From the NCBI RefSeq assembly GCF_947242115.1, contig NC_074716.1:8137501-8201500 (forward strand): a DNA stretch of 64,000 nt, in the 5' to 3' direction. Below the pieces are notes generated by a model. The model was given only the letters and a program-made list of their open reading frames with translations. It did no database searches and was not told where the DNA came from. Source of the stretch: Biomphalaria glabrata (lineage: Eukaryota; Mollusca; Gastropoda; Planorbidae). A program made the translations under genes and the position numbers. Of the stretch, positions 38,901-53,900 are shown one piece after another (the first letter of the stretch is position 1; each line of letters begins with the position of its first letter).

Positions 38901-41900
38901 TTTTGTGGCAAATGATTAATGCTAAAGATTTTTGTATGTTCTCCAATTAGACTCACCAGGACGCTATGAAGTTAAGATTCCTGTAGTTATCAATTCTAAT
39001 TGGGCCAAACCATTCCAGTTTTTGGAGCTTTTTGGTCAACTGGAATCTCCCAAGGTCTGGTTTAACCTTCCGAGAATTGAGCTGATACCAGTGCCTTTAT
39101 CAACAGAAACATACATGGATTTCTTAGTCTGTGGCAATAATTATAGAAAGTAAGTTATGGGTGGAAAGCATTAAATTGTGGATGGTTGAATTGGTAACAA
39201 TCATAGAAAGTAATTTTAAATTACAACATTTGTTGTTTTTTTTAAGGAAAAACTCACTAACAGTGACATGTCCAGAGATACTGTGGGATGACACTATTAC
39301 TATTTCACCATTGACTGTCACCTTCCCCCAAGGCTCAGGTTTTGTTTTTTTTTGTTTTTTTTTAATGCTTCATGAATACTGTCAATTATTTATTATTTTG
39401 TTTTATTCACTTTTCCATGTTTTATATTTGCATATAATTTCTATACATTTTTTTTTAACAGTTCTATTTATTGTTTATACTCTCTTGCTTAATATATCAT
39501 TTTAAACATTTAAATTTAACTTTATAATTTTTTTTGCATTAAAAAAAAATTCTTTATTATTATTTATTACTTAGGCTTAATGTATGAAATTTTTATCTTT
39601 AAAAAATATAGATAAATTTAGTGATAAATGATAAATGCAATATTTTTTAATTGTTACTTTCTTTATAAATTTTTATTTTGGTGAGAGTGATCAGCAAGAA
39701 CTTCCCCAAGAAGTTTACCGTGCTTTTTACTTATTTTAGAAATAAAGCCTTGTGATGGCTCCAAACCAGATAAATTTAGTGATAAATGATAAATGCAATA
39801 TTTTTAAATTGTTACTTTCTTTATAAATTTTTATTTTGGTGAGAGTGATCAGCAAGAACTTCCCCAAGAAGTTTACCGTGCTTTTTACTTATTTTAGAAA
39901 TAAAGCCTTGCGATGGCTCCAAACCAGAAGGTGAACCATGGGAAATGCCTTGCAGAGTCACATTTATCAGCTCCAAGCCTGTGTCTTTTTGCCAGTCAAT
40001 TGTATTTTTTGATCAAGAAGGCCAAAAGTAATTTTTATTTTACCAACATTTTTGTTTTTACCTTTAAATAGTGCAATTAGTGTTTGTGAAAACCTACTGG
40101 TTAAGTTCATTGACTCTTGTACAAACTAATGAACTTCTCATTATTGTTATCATTGGAGATAATACCATAGTGAGATTTTTTACCTAAATAGTGCAGTGAG
40201 AGAGACAGTATGCAGTGAGGGCAGGGTGACTTTCTATGGGGTTATCATTATAGGTTTTATATAGCGCTACTTTCATGCTTTTAGCATGCTCAGAGCGCTT
40301 TGGTCCAATCTCATTTGTGGACCAGTGGGGGGGAGGGGGTATCTAGGAGTTGGTTTTCCGTGCTGCCTTTAGGCGCTCAGTAAACACAACTATGCCCGAG
40401 TCGGGTGTCGAACCTCGAGCCGCCTTCTAGGTATCCAAGCCAAGCCAAGCGCACTTGGCCTCTCGACCACGCTTCCCACTAATTTCAAAGAGTTTATTTT
40501 GTATTCTGTTGGATTAAAGTTGATAATTACATTGCTGTTGAACATTCTTCTAGAGACTAGTTTTGTGCAGTTCTGATCTTAGTCATTAGGGGCAGGTGAT
40601 GTTGAAGAGAACTAGATTTAGGATTACATCATTTCCAGAAATTCAAAAGGACTGTTAAAGAAAACAACTTTATGATTTTAAACTTGTCATTAGAAATAGT
40701 TTCGTAATACAGAAACAGTTTGGTAATATAGAAACAGTTTGGTTAGAAAGAAACAGTTTATAATATAGAAACAATGTGGTAATACAGAAACAGTTTTGTA
40801 ATAAAGAAACAGTTTTGTTAGAAAGAAACAGTTTGATAATAAAGAAACAGTTTAATAATGCAGAAACAGTTTGGTAATAAAAAAAAAAGTTTTGGTTAGA
40901 AAAAAAAAGTTTGGTTAAAAAAAAACAGTTTCATAATAAAAAAAACAGTTTGGTAATAAAGAAACAGTTTCATAATTAAGATACAGTTTGGTTAGAAAAA
41001 AAAAACAGTTTGTAATTAAGAAATTGTTTGGTAATAAAGAAGCAGTTGGGTAATAAAATAAACAGTTGGGTAATAAAATAAACAGTTTGGTAAAAAATAA
41101 ACAGTTTTGGTTAGAAACAAAGATTTTTGAGGTTATTTGTCTGATAGAAAGACAAGATACTAGCTAGTTCATCTTTTTGTAAAAAATTCATGACACACTT
41201 GTCAAAGATGTAATAGTAACTTTTTTCCATCAATGTGGTACCACTAAGTTGCTTCCAACCATTCTGTTCCTCTCTCTCTACCACTTACCTTCTCCTTTTT
41301 TTTCCAGTCTAAAGACAGTAGACTAGAAATCTCTGGTGTCAAAGTCCCTCTATAAAACCTTACATTGTCAGCACTAAATTCATTCATATACCAATACTGT
41401 CAAAACTCAATATATGCTGTGCTTTAATCTTCCCAATGTAATGTTTGTTGAGCTATGCTATAACTTCCATAATGTAATGTTGTTTGCTGAACTATGCTCT
41501 AATCACTTCAACATAATGTCCTTTGCTATCTTTAGATTCTCTCTGCCAATATTTGCTACAGCAGACAATTGCATCCTGACATGTTTCTACTTCCTGGAGT
41601 CACATCGTGTAGATCATCAGATTGTTTGTGAAGAAGTAAGTAGGTCATTAAGTTTGAACAGGAGTCCACCATTTTAAATAACACTGCATCCACTATTTTA
41701 CTGCTTAAAATTAAGATACTTGTTTATTCTGAAGATTTTAACATTTGGAATCCTGTGGCATTTTACATCTTGAGAGACAATCTTTACATTTTGCATCTTC
41801 TTGTGTGATTAAAGAGGCTCATCCTTGACACAGGTTGGGCATCTGTGATCACCAGGTGCTGTTGCTCTTTCATCTTTCTTTCTACTTCTGTTGTGTATGC

Positions 41901-44900
41901 CATCTGCAATCCAGTACTCTTCCTTTATGCTTATTCTCCATGTGGATCTATCCAGTGCCTCTTGTACCCAACTACTAGTGTCAATGTTGAAGACCTTTGC
42001 ATACATCACTATGTGTTACTGATGTAACATTTTTGGAATAGTCACTACATTCTATTCTCAACTGAATGAGATGAAAGCCTGCATGTTAAGCTATTGTAGT
42101 AACTCCAGTGGCGGACCGAAAGGGTTAATATATGTGTGGCCTACTGATACACACAACTCAGGCCAATCACACAGGTCAACGGCTGTTGAACAAGGGACAG
42201 TACTGCTAGTTCATGCAAATATGACCCATGTTGTGGTCATGTGACCAAAAGCCTTCAAGGAAGAGACACAGTATGTAACAATAGACAGTTGAGTCCAGGA
42301 CAGGAAGGCAGTAAGGACTGTGTGGTACCTTTGAGTCCTCGAAAATGTAGCTGTATGAGCTAGAGAGACTAGTAATGTTTAGTTAGGCAGTTCTGTTAAG
42401 TACAAGAAAGCATTTGAATTTGATGTAGCCAATTGTGTTGAATTAGCTGTCAATGTATTTGTTATTGAAGCTCTTGTTGTCAAGTTTTTGTATTGTGTGC
42501 TGTGTTGTGTTTAGCAGTGTTTGCAGAAGGCCTGATTAGGAGAGATCGTAACACTATGGTCAAAATGTTATTGCCCACTTAGCAGTTCCCCTCTCTCCAT
42601 AGCAAATAACTGAACAGTTTTAGCTCAGCAACAGTGCAGAATCTACCAGAATGTAGTCACTGTGTTGTAAGTTGTGCACAAGATTTTTTCATGTTTGGGT
42701 TTATCTATAGGCAGCACGAGCAATGGTTTGTATATGGAGTATGAATTTTAATTTGCTTAAGCTGGTAGCCAACCAAAGCTAACATGCCTCTCCCTTGTTG
42801 CCCTCCTGATTTAGGCACCATTTATTTCACCTTTGCCATGATATACCTACGGCTAATAACCAACAAGCTTTGCATAAACTTTGTATTTATATAGATTTAG
42901 GTATTATTTAGATCCATACATACAGCCTTTCAGACCTTATGATCTCTGTGGCAGATGATGTAAGGGTCATCTGTGGCTCATGGTTAAAGAGGGTATCATG
43001 TGGCCAGCACAAAGACCAACAGCCTTTACTTTTCCCCAGATATCCATTAGAACTGGGTGGACTCAGAGGCACCCTTAAGATCCCGAAATTAAAAATACTA
43101 ATCTTCACTAGGATTCAAACCCAGGACCCCTAAGTTTGGAAGCCAAGTGCTTTACCACTCAGCCACAGTGCCTCATACATCCAATTATACTTAATGATAA
43201 TATCCAAGACACTTTGCATCTGAGTTTTTACCTAGAAAACATATTTTTCTTTTAGAACTTTCCTTTGACTAGTTTACTAGAGTTTTGTGTTAGCAGTTAG
43301 GTTGAGTGGACAATACCAGTTCCTATAATCCTAAGTTACATATTGGATGATGATTGGCTAGATCCAGGCTAACTCTGTCAAACAGCTGTATCACAAGCCT
43401 ATATCTTCTGCTTATTAATAATTGTATCATTGCATTGTGTTCTGTAATGAAGAACCAACAAGCCAGATGTGGTCTCTGGCATTCAAAGACTACAGTAAGA
43501 TAATTATTTGTCTTCTTTACAACAGGGGACTCATCCTAAAGGGAGAAAAGCACTTCAGAAAGTTAATTATGACTCCCCAAATTCTGGAAGTTCAGGGGAA
43601 GCTTTACTTGTGCCATGTGTAGCTCGTAACAACAGCAGACCCAGCACTAGTGCCACAAGTTCCAATTTCCAGATCTCATCCTCAAACTATGAGAGTTCTA
43701 CATCCGTCACAGGTTCAAAATGTCTTTCTCTTTTGTAGTGTCATAATGAAATCAAATGTTTTTAGTGAACTATTTATCTATAGAACTATGAAATAGAATA
43801 GAAAACTTGTCAGGAAAATAACCTTAACACTTACTGTACTGGCCTACCCGATTAGAAAATAACCTAAACACTTACTGTACTGGCCTACCCTATTAGAAAA
43901 TAACCTAAACACTTACTGTACTGGCCTAACCTATTAGAAAATAAAAGCTTTTAAACTTTTATTGTACTACATTTTTGTATTGTTTTGTTTTCTTGGCATG
44001 TTTTGGATGTTTTGTTTTGTTTTCTTGGACATGTTTTGGATGTTTTGTTTTGTTTTCTTGGACATGTTTTGGATGTTTTGTTTTGTTTTCTTTGACATGT
44101 TTTGGATGTTTTGTTTTGTTTTCTTTGACATGTTTTGGAAGTTTCTTCAGAATCAAAGCTTATTTCATCCTAGCCCAAACCTCCTGAAGGATGGCAGGGA
44201 ATGAAGGTGGACAGGGGTCAAATCTTTCTCTATGGCCATTGAGACCACAGTCCAGAGCACATGCCACACGAGACCAGGCAGCCATCTTGTAGGATGGACT
44301 TATGTGTGTGTGTGTGAATGGAAGAGAAAAGGGTCAGAAATACCACAGATCCTTTTATTTTGAGATTATAAAACCTTTTTAATTCCGTTATTATTTTTCC
44401 ATGTTATGACATATTGTTCATCTTTATTATATGTACAATCTACCCTGTTATGATTAAACTTCAATAACATTTTTGTTTGTAATCAGAAAATGTTACTTTT
44501 GGTACAGAATTATAGGAAAATGCATGCTCTTTTTTATAACACAAAATGTATAAAACCAGAAATTAATTTAATTTAATAAGGCCAAATCAACGATGCTGTT
44601 GTTAATTAGGAGAGAAAGAGTTAAAAATTGTTTTTATTGTGCAACACCTTTGCACGGCCTATTTACTGATATTGCATTTCTTCCTGAATTAGTTTTGCAT
44701 TTTTCCTCAAATGAAATTAAACTATTTTACATTCTTTTTGACACTCAACACAGACTCATCCATCTCAGGGACTCCCAGATATCGTGATGGAGCCACCAAC
44801 AGACCACCAATGAGCAAAGAAACTAGTGCCCTTCAGCTCCACTTTGACCGAGCGTACTTAACCAGAGACCTAGAAGGTGGGGAAGGTGGAGAATATATCG

Positions 44901-47900
44901 CAGGAGTTCTATCAGCCACTCAGAGATGGTTTTCCTCACAAGGATGGCCTGGTGGACCTTATCCCATGTCCATTCCTGAAACATTGAGATCGTAAGTTTT
45001 TTTTGTTTGTTTTTTTTTGCACACATTACATTTTTATATTGATGCTTTTATAACATTTAATTATTTTTAGAACTACTTTGCATTGATAATTTTTTTGTAT
45101 ATATTGAAGAAACGGAGTACTTGTTAAAAAAAAGGAATTTTTATATCTTAATATATTTAAATGAAATGTATTTTTTTCAAATTAAGAACATCTTGACCAA
45201 CAAAAGGATTTAAAATGAATCAATCAAAATATTTTTATTTTTTTTTACCGTGGGTTTTCACTTTTTTTTTTTAATTGAACTTTAATTTCATTTCATGCAT
45301 AATTAAGAATACAGTCTTATAAAATAAGTTAAATGTTTTGAAACAGGTACTTCAGGTTTCTTGAAATAATTTGCATTTTTTCGAATTCTTTTTTTAGCAA
45401 ATTTAATAAGTTGTAGTAATTTTGAGTCCACAGAAAACATTTGAAAATGATAAAAAAAATTATTAAAGATACTTTAACTATTCTTTTGAATTGTGTTTTA
45501 AATACATATATAATTCTGACATTTTCTTTAAAATCAATATTTTGGATTTGAGGTGTTGAATCTCACACCAAAGGCAATGATCACTGATGTATCTGTAAAA
45601 TGAATTTAGTAAAATTGCAATATTCTATAGTGTATAAAAAGTTTAGACCCAGCTTGTTACATTGTTAAATACTGTCTTACTTGAGTTATGAAGAAATTAG
45701 AAGCTTTCAAAATAATCATTCATTATTGGGCACACAGAGCCCATGTAGTATTAGTCTGTTTTCTTAAGACTTCTGTATTTCTTCAGTTACCTCCGCGCTA
45801 CTCTGCTAGAAAGTTCTTAAGTGTGAAAATGTTTGAACAATCCCTATCATAGTCCTTCAACCAGGAGATATAAATCTGGTATTCCAATCTCAAAAGGTTG
45901 AAAACAAATCATACATTGCTGTGAAGAAAATTAATATTATATTTTTCACTATTGTATGTTTGACACATATGTTCTCTCTCCAGCAATTTATTCATGTTCA
46001 CTGACCTATATTTGTATGTAATGAATGCTATCTCTAAACACCAAGGTCAATTAGTAAAAAGATTGCAACAGATACGTCTGTTATCAAAGAAGAGACAGTC
46101 AGTAAAGTCCCTATTAGAGGCAGCAAAAAACAAAAAGCCAAGACAGGTTTCAACAAAATGGCCAAGACTATCTACGACATGATCAGCTTCCTTAGTGGCC
46201 GTCCCGTCCCAGGCATCCCCATCAACTCACCACTTCCTGCAGACCCACTGGAACGAGTCAAGCAGATTTACTGGCAGCACTGTACTCTGTTAACTTTCTT
46301 AAGGTCAGTCATTGTTAACCTTTTTGTATAGTGTAATAGAAGCATTTTATACAGGGCTACTACATTTGAAAGTTCAAAACTCAAAAAACTTGTCTTTTTT
46401 TTTTTTTTTTTGTTTTGTAGCTGATGAAGGCCTCGTGGCCCAAACGTCCTTTGCTTTACTTGGTCCCACAGGGTACATATATGCATACATATATATACAT
46501 TTGAAGGTTGTTGTGCTTGCCACATGGCACCATTATTAACCAGAAACAGATGACATTTACTTCTTTTTCTGCCCTATAAGACCACATGGTTGTCAGGGGC
46601 AGGTATGGCTAGAAAATAAAATTATTTAAACTGCAAAATAATACCAATATTAATAATAATGTAAATTAGCAATGAGGGACAACAACTAATAAAATGATTT
46701 AAAATATTAATATCAAATGTCTCCTACAGTTAGTAAATAGAAAATAAAAATACTAAGATCTGATAGATCAGGTTAAAAAGTCACAGCTTTATCCTAAAAC
46801 AGATCTATAAAAAGATAATATTCTTGTTAGACAATCCTGTAAGGACAGGTTTGAAAGGGGAACTTTATTTTACTTATTACATTTGAAGGCATGCACCATC
46901 TCTTGATCTGGTGTACCCAATTTTGGTTAGAGCTCTACCTGCACTTTAGGATCCGTGTAACTACACTTGATTAAAAATGTTTGTAAAATGTTTTACATGT
47001 TTCGGATGTTCCTTCAGAGTTGAAGATAGTTTACTATGGGCAGGGTTTGAACTCTCGGCCATCAATAAATCCGAACGACAGTCCAGCGCGCAAACCGCAC
47101 GACCAGGCAGCCAAGTGGATGGCTGCTTGGTCATGTGGTTTGCACTTTGGACTGTCATTGGGATGGTCCTGAGTTTGATCCCCCATCCCTTGCTGACCTG
47201 CTTGGCTTTTGGGCTAGCACATAATAATCTAAATTTGGGAAGGTATGTCCAAAATGTATTTAAAAAATTCCATTTCTTGATAAGCTGTGCTTTTACTTTA
47301 CAAGGTGTGCCTTCATTTAATAAGGATATGCACACTGAACTAAAAATCTCAATCTTCTTTTTTAAATGAACGTCTGTAATTTATAAGATAAGAAAATAAT
47401 TACTAATACTTTTTTTTCTTTAATGCTTATCTTTTAGTTTGATTGGAATGATTTAAATTAAATGAAACATTTGGGTGAAAATATTGTAATAAAAAAGCTT
47501 TTCAGTGGCTATCTCTATCAGAATTTTGTTAACTTCATACCTTGCTATGTCTAGCCATCAACTAGCCAAGCAACTTAAGCAGGGCAGTGACTCTCTGCCC
47601 AGGTGAAACTTTGATCAGGCACATTCATGCCAGGCTACTGGTAACCAAAAGATAGCTCCAAGCGGGCTAAAAACTGGCTTTACAACTGCTTCCCTGAGAA
47701 TGGGGGAGCAGAAAAGTAATGCTGCCCCAAAGAGTCTTACGAACACTGAAATGCAGACTTTACTCCCCAGGCAGGAGATAAAAATATAAACACTACATAT
47801 ACAAAGTTGCCAGGGTGGATTCCAAAATTGTGTACTCAAAAAGAAGTCATACAGAAAGAATACAAAGTACACACCACCGACAGTAGTGTTATGAATTTGT

Positions 47901-50900
47901 AAAACTATTAATATTTTTAATTTTAAATAATGGAATAAATTTCATGTGAATAGTTTTTATAAGATAATATGAAATATTATTCTTTAGATGCCAGGGAGCT
48001 TCTGTTGCTTCCATCGACCCAGAATTTCTGATGGCACCTGCTGATTATCTACTTTGGCGTCAGCTTCAATTCTCTGTCAAGAAGGAATTGCTCCGGCAAG
48101 GCAATGACAAAGAGGCAGAGACAGTGAAAATACTTTATGAAGTTGATGAAGAGAACTTTGAGTTTATCTCTCAGAGGATGTGGCTGGATGTCTTGCTGCA
48201 AATTCTCAAAGTAGGCTTTTACTTGAATTATTTCAGAAATAGGTTTAGTTGGTTCAATTCACAGAATTGAACTATTTCAGTTTAATCAGTTTGCAGAATT
48301 GAACTGATTCAGTTGATTCAATTCACAGAATTGAACTATTTCAGTTTAATCAGTTTGCAGAATTGAACTGATTCAGTTGATTCAATTCACAGAATAGAAA
48401 GGATTCATTGTTTCAGTTCATGTCAGTGTTTTTTGAGATCTAATAATGTCTAGTTTGTTTAATAAAAGAATATAAATAAGAAACACATACACTTACAGCT
48501 ATTGAAATTCAACTGTTTATAGCTTATGAATCATTGGTTCCCAAATTGTATATTGTCTAAGCTAACTAATGTCATCATGAACAAAGGTAGGATAACTATA
48601 AATAGCTGCTTGATCATGTGGTCTGCTTCAGACTGTCATGGTGATGGTCCTGAGTCCCAATACTGCCCACTTCCAATCTCTGACTTCCTGAATGAGGTTT
48701 GGATTAAGATCTAAGATAAGATAAGATAATATAAGATTGTATAATTTTATTGGTACAAAAAAATGGAAATTCATTTGACTTTAATTGTCCACTTCAGTGT
48801 ATTACTACTGTAACAATAACAATATAGATACAAACACAAACAACATTCACATTGGTAAGATACACACACACACATGACCAGCACTTTATGAATTAGACTT
48901 CTATGTACTTCTCTAATTCTCAAAGATAAGTGACCTTGAAACTCCTTGACGGAAACTGGGATAAAGGAGTTTTAACTCTTTCTCTCTGTAATTATTTCCT
49001 TCATTCCAATAGAATCATTTATTTTGTACATTTGTATTTCACTATCCTGTTATGATTATACTTCATTAACGTTTTTGTTTGATATCAAAAAATGTTATAG
49101 TTGGCATCAAATTATAGGGAAATGCATGCTCTTTTTACACAACACAAATAAAAGTTTAAAAAATCCGAAAATCAATTTAGTTTAATGGGGTCAAATCAAC
49201 ATTGGTATAGTCAATTAGGAGAGAAAGAGTTAAAATCTTTCTGTTCTAACATGAATGGAGAGCAGTCTCCCACTTCATCCAGATCTGATGTAACTGAGGT
49301 TTAATGGGTGTTCCTAGTAATCTTTACTTCTGAAGAAATATCGAAAACTTAAAAAAACAAATAATTTGAATGTGAATTGAATATGTAAATTTGTTGATTA
49401 CCCAACAGTGATCAAATTCAATCTGAGGAAGACTTAAGCCCTGCAGCAAAGTTTGCTAATCACTGGTAAAGATTCACTCAACTCAATTTTTCTTGTCTTT
49501 TTCTCAGGTTCTAGTGTTAGCGAAAGTCACTCCCAAGACACTGAAGGCTTTGTCCACACCATACAAAGACATATCCATGCCAATAGTGAACCCTGACCCT
49601 TTGGCCAGCAATATCTATGGTGTGCCAGAGCGAATACTGCTGGCCTGGATGAATCATTACTATGAGACTTACAGGGCTCAAATTTGGCAGGACTGCACCA
49701 AAGGTCAATGCTTGACACATACATTCTAAATGTTCTAGAATAAAGAAATACATTTATTAACAGCACAAAAGAACAATGTCGCTCATGATTTTAAGCTACA
49801 CATTTATTTTTTGTACTTTAATGTACTGAGAAAGTGCAAAAAAAAATTATTTGGGTATTTCTTCTTCCAAAGTGCAGAGTGTTTAATCATTGGCTGTCTT
49901 CAGTCACAAAACAAATATGACTCATCCTGTGTAACAGTTGTTGTGGTTTTATAGAACAATTTTGCAAAGGGATTTTTGCACATGTTTAATCACTAGGCTG
50001 TTTACATGTTTAATCACTAGCTTCACATGTGTTGAATCACTAAGCTGTTCACATGTTTAATCTCTAGCTTCACATGTGTTTAATCACTAGCTTCACATGT
50101 GTTTAATCACTAGCTTCACATGTGTTTAATCACTAGGCTGTTGTATGATGTCTTGATGATGTATTGATGGTAATGATGTTCATGTCTTTCTAGGTGGTGT
50201 ACCTCCAGCACGTTGGATTGTCAACTTTGACTATGACCTAATGGATGGCTTAGTTCTGGGGGCAGTACTCGGAGCACACCTGCCATTCTTGGTTGGTTCT
50301 TGACTTTATCATTTATAGTCATCATTTAAATCTCATCTAAATTTGAAATAATGTTTCATTTGATGCTAAATGTCTTACTTGATGCTAAATGTCTCACTTG
50401 ATGCTGAATGTCTCACTTGGTGCTAAATGTATGATTTGATGCTAAATGTCTCACTTGGTGCTAAATGTATGATTTGATGCTAAATGTATGATTTGATGCT
50501 AAATGTCTCACTTGTTGCCAAATGTTTCACTTAGTGCTATATGATTTTTTTAAAGTTTTATATGATTGTATCAACAGATTGAGAGCCACTTAAAATTCAT
50601 GTACACCCACCCAGTCTCTGCAGAACAATGTTTACATAATGCACTCAAAGTCATCAGTGGGATGAGATTAGCTGATATTGATTATGACATTCAGGTAAAA
50701 AGAAATGATTACAAATGAGTAAATTATTGATTAGGACTTAAATGGTGTATGTGATGATTGTTAATATCATTGGATCTAGGAGCAGACAACTGGAATTGAA
50801 AACTTGAATTGTTTTATAGAATAAATGCAAAATAGAGCCTTGAGATTTATAACAAGCAAATCTTCACATTAGGGTTAGGGTTACAAATACAAAAACACAA

Positions 50901-53900
50901 CCCAATAAAATACTCAGAAAGATAAAGCACATTATATATTCTAAGACATTCTCATAAAAGTGTTTTTTCTTCCCTAATGTTATTGGAGCATGGATCGGGT
51001 GCGCTGAATAATTCTGGAAAGCCAATGACCTAGTACAGCTTACATCTAATTAACATGAATGCCTAGAACATTATTATCTTCACATGCTTTTGTCAACACA
51101 TTCATGAAAGCCTTTCCACCACAATAAGATCTGTATATAAAGATATATGGCTCATTATGTTACAAACTCTGTATTCACAACAGTGAAACAAAAACTTAAT
51201 CGCCTATTATTTTTTTCATTTATAAAAATGAATTAAAGCTTACTGTTATATTTCTATTACATTATTTTGTGATTTGATTTTATTTTATTTGAAGTTGGCT
51301 GCAAACTTTTGTATGCATGAATCTGTTGTGAACATCCTGGTGAATTCAGATTCTGTATGAGTTTTGTTATGTATTAACAAAGTATTAACATAAACATATG
51401 CTTATTCCCAACACAGACTATCATAGAAATAAAAGGTAAAAGCTGACCTCATCATCTCCTTTCAATCACAGGTTTAACCAACAAAGCATTCTCTAATTAT
51501 ACACTTCAGTGTCACCTTGCAATGCATGATTGATATCAAAGAGTCTTAAGTTGCTTTAACAATCTTAAACAATGGTCAACATTTCTAGCACCAATTGTCT
51601 GTTTGGCTGTGTTCACATTGTAGTGCTATCCTTTTTAAAAACACATTGTATTTCTTTGGACCTTCATAATTGATGTCTCACACAACTTGATAATACATGG
51701 CTAAGAAATTTTGTTTAGTTTAAGAGATTCAAAATTTTATTTAATCATTTTTTTGTTAATAATCAGAATTAATAACAAACTGCAGCTTTATTTCATTTAA
51801 ATGAGAAACAAAAATCCACTCATCTATAATTTATCACTTTGGCTGTTTTTTTTTGTTTCGTATTTTTAAAAAAATGTGCAATTGTTTTTAAGTTACAAAA
51901 CAGACTAAGTTATAAAACAGACTAAGACTTTTGAATTGGTCATCTAGGTCTAGTTGTTTTCTTCTTCATTAATGTACTACATTTTGTTAGAGAAAAACCC
52001 TAAGAGGTTGTTTTGTTTAATTTCTGAACTTAAACTCAACTCAGCAATTGTGGTTTGTGTAATATAAGTCTAGAAATAATTCAGATATATCCCTTCCTAG
52101 AGACTGACATGACACTCTGAACATGTAGGAGTTTGCTGTCAATGACTTTTATTTACTGTCTATACTTAAATGTTTATGTAAATGCTGTATTTCTATTGTC
52201 TAACATGGCAGGCCATTGATATCACTGACCCTAATCCGATAGCCATGCTCTTGCTTCTGGTCAACTTGTATCATCGGCTTCCTCATTATGTACCAAAGGC
52301 AACAATAGAATTTGTAGGAGATCTGCACACTACAGTTTCAAGACAGGTAAAATTCTTATATGTATACAATTTATTCTTGTTTTCTTGTTTTATATTCATA
52401 AATGTCAAAATTTCTTTATAAAAGAATTTCTTTATATAAACTTATTTTTAAGATGGCCTTTTATAAGACTGAAATTAATTAGCTGTTCTTAAATTGTTTT
52501 AATAAGGGAAACAAACATTCTCAGAAATCATATCCTAAAGGTTGCCTGTTATTCATTCAAATGTTTTTTTTCCTAGTTTGGTTTTGTAATTCTTTTCATT
52601 TTTTGTTCATCACTAAGACAGGGTAAGTACATGCTGAAGTGGCAGAAATCTATGTATAATATTTACATAAACAATTAATCCTATCATTCATTTTAATGAC
52701 ATAGTCAGGCTTTTCTGGGAGTGCAAATAAATCTAAGCAAAAAAGAAATTTATATGAACCTTAAGCATCAAAAGATCTTTACATAATTAAAAAAAAACTA
52801 TTTTGGCTTTACATAAGCTTATAATGAGTTTGATATATTTTACACTAACCAAAAATGTTACCAAAAAGTTTGATATAGTTAAAAACTCACCTCTCCAGTA
52901 ATAATTTTCTTCAAGACAGCAAGGCTAAAAATCATTTAAAATTAATAAACTAAAAGTCATTCTCTGGCACTGCAAGCATTAAAATATGTTAAAGGGAAAC
53001 AAAATTATTGAATAGTCAAGGCTATTCTTATTAAATGTAAATGTTTCTTTGTATTTATACTGATTATTAATCAATCATTCAGTAAATGTTTTATAAACAA
53101 ACAATTTAATACATTTTAAAATGTCTTTTGAGTAAATTAAATAAATGAATTCTCCATTGCTTTAGGTCAAAGTTAACAACTCTAGTGTCAAAAGTCTGGT
53201 CTACCATGTCTTGTTAGCTGGCCCCGATGCCAGAGACTTCAATGTCCAGAAAGGCAACCTAGTGACTGTGTCCCCCAAGTCCACCTTGACCCTGACAGTG
53301 GATTTCAAGAGCAGGTTTATGCGCCATGCTGATGCCCTGCTGATTCTTGTGGGCAGGCGCTACGGGGCTACCATGGGGAACACACTCAGTTTTAAACTGA
53401 CCACAGATATTGATGTGGTGAAGGCTAAAGTAAGTAAAAAGTGTAAAGTAACATGTAGCTCTCAAATGTTCACTCACATCTCAAAGCTCTGTTTATAATC
53501 ATTAAAAAGTTGGAATGATGGTCCACAGTTTTTAGAAAGAAGCAAAATAATGTGAAAATAAGCTCTAGGAGTTTTAATATAAATTTAACAAATTTAAAAT
53601 ACAGAATATCCAAACATATCTTTTAAAGTTTTTAAAATTAGCTTCTAAAAACTGCATAAATGTGCTTTTCTTTCTACAATTTAATTTAGATACATAACTC
53701 ATTTCTTGTTGTAGTTATTTTCTCCGCAAATGTTGCCTTGACTTAAGAGAATGCAATTTTTCAATACTTTTATTTTTTCTTTTATCTGGTTGTCTGTTCT
53801 ACATTAATATCTATTAAACAAAAAAAAACAGAAGCACTTTCTCTTCAATCCAGCATTTTCAGAACTCAATAATTTATCATCTCATCACTCAGTACAATGA

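Noticed and set aside
43959-44204. Repetitive Phe/Cys-rich frames ([11 protein letters not shown]) and their Lys-rich reverse
   Set aside because: A 33-bp minisatellite explains them fully.
50868-50885. Telomere-like TTAGGGTTAGGGTTA
   Set aside because: Only about two and a half units, interior to an intron; expected occasionally by chance or repair.
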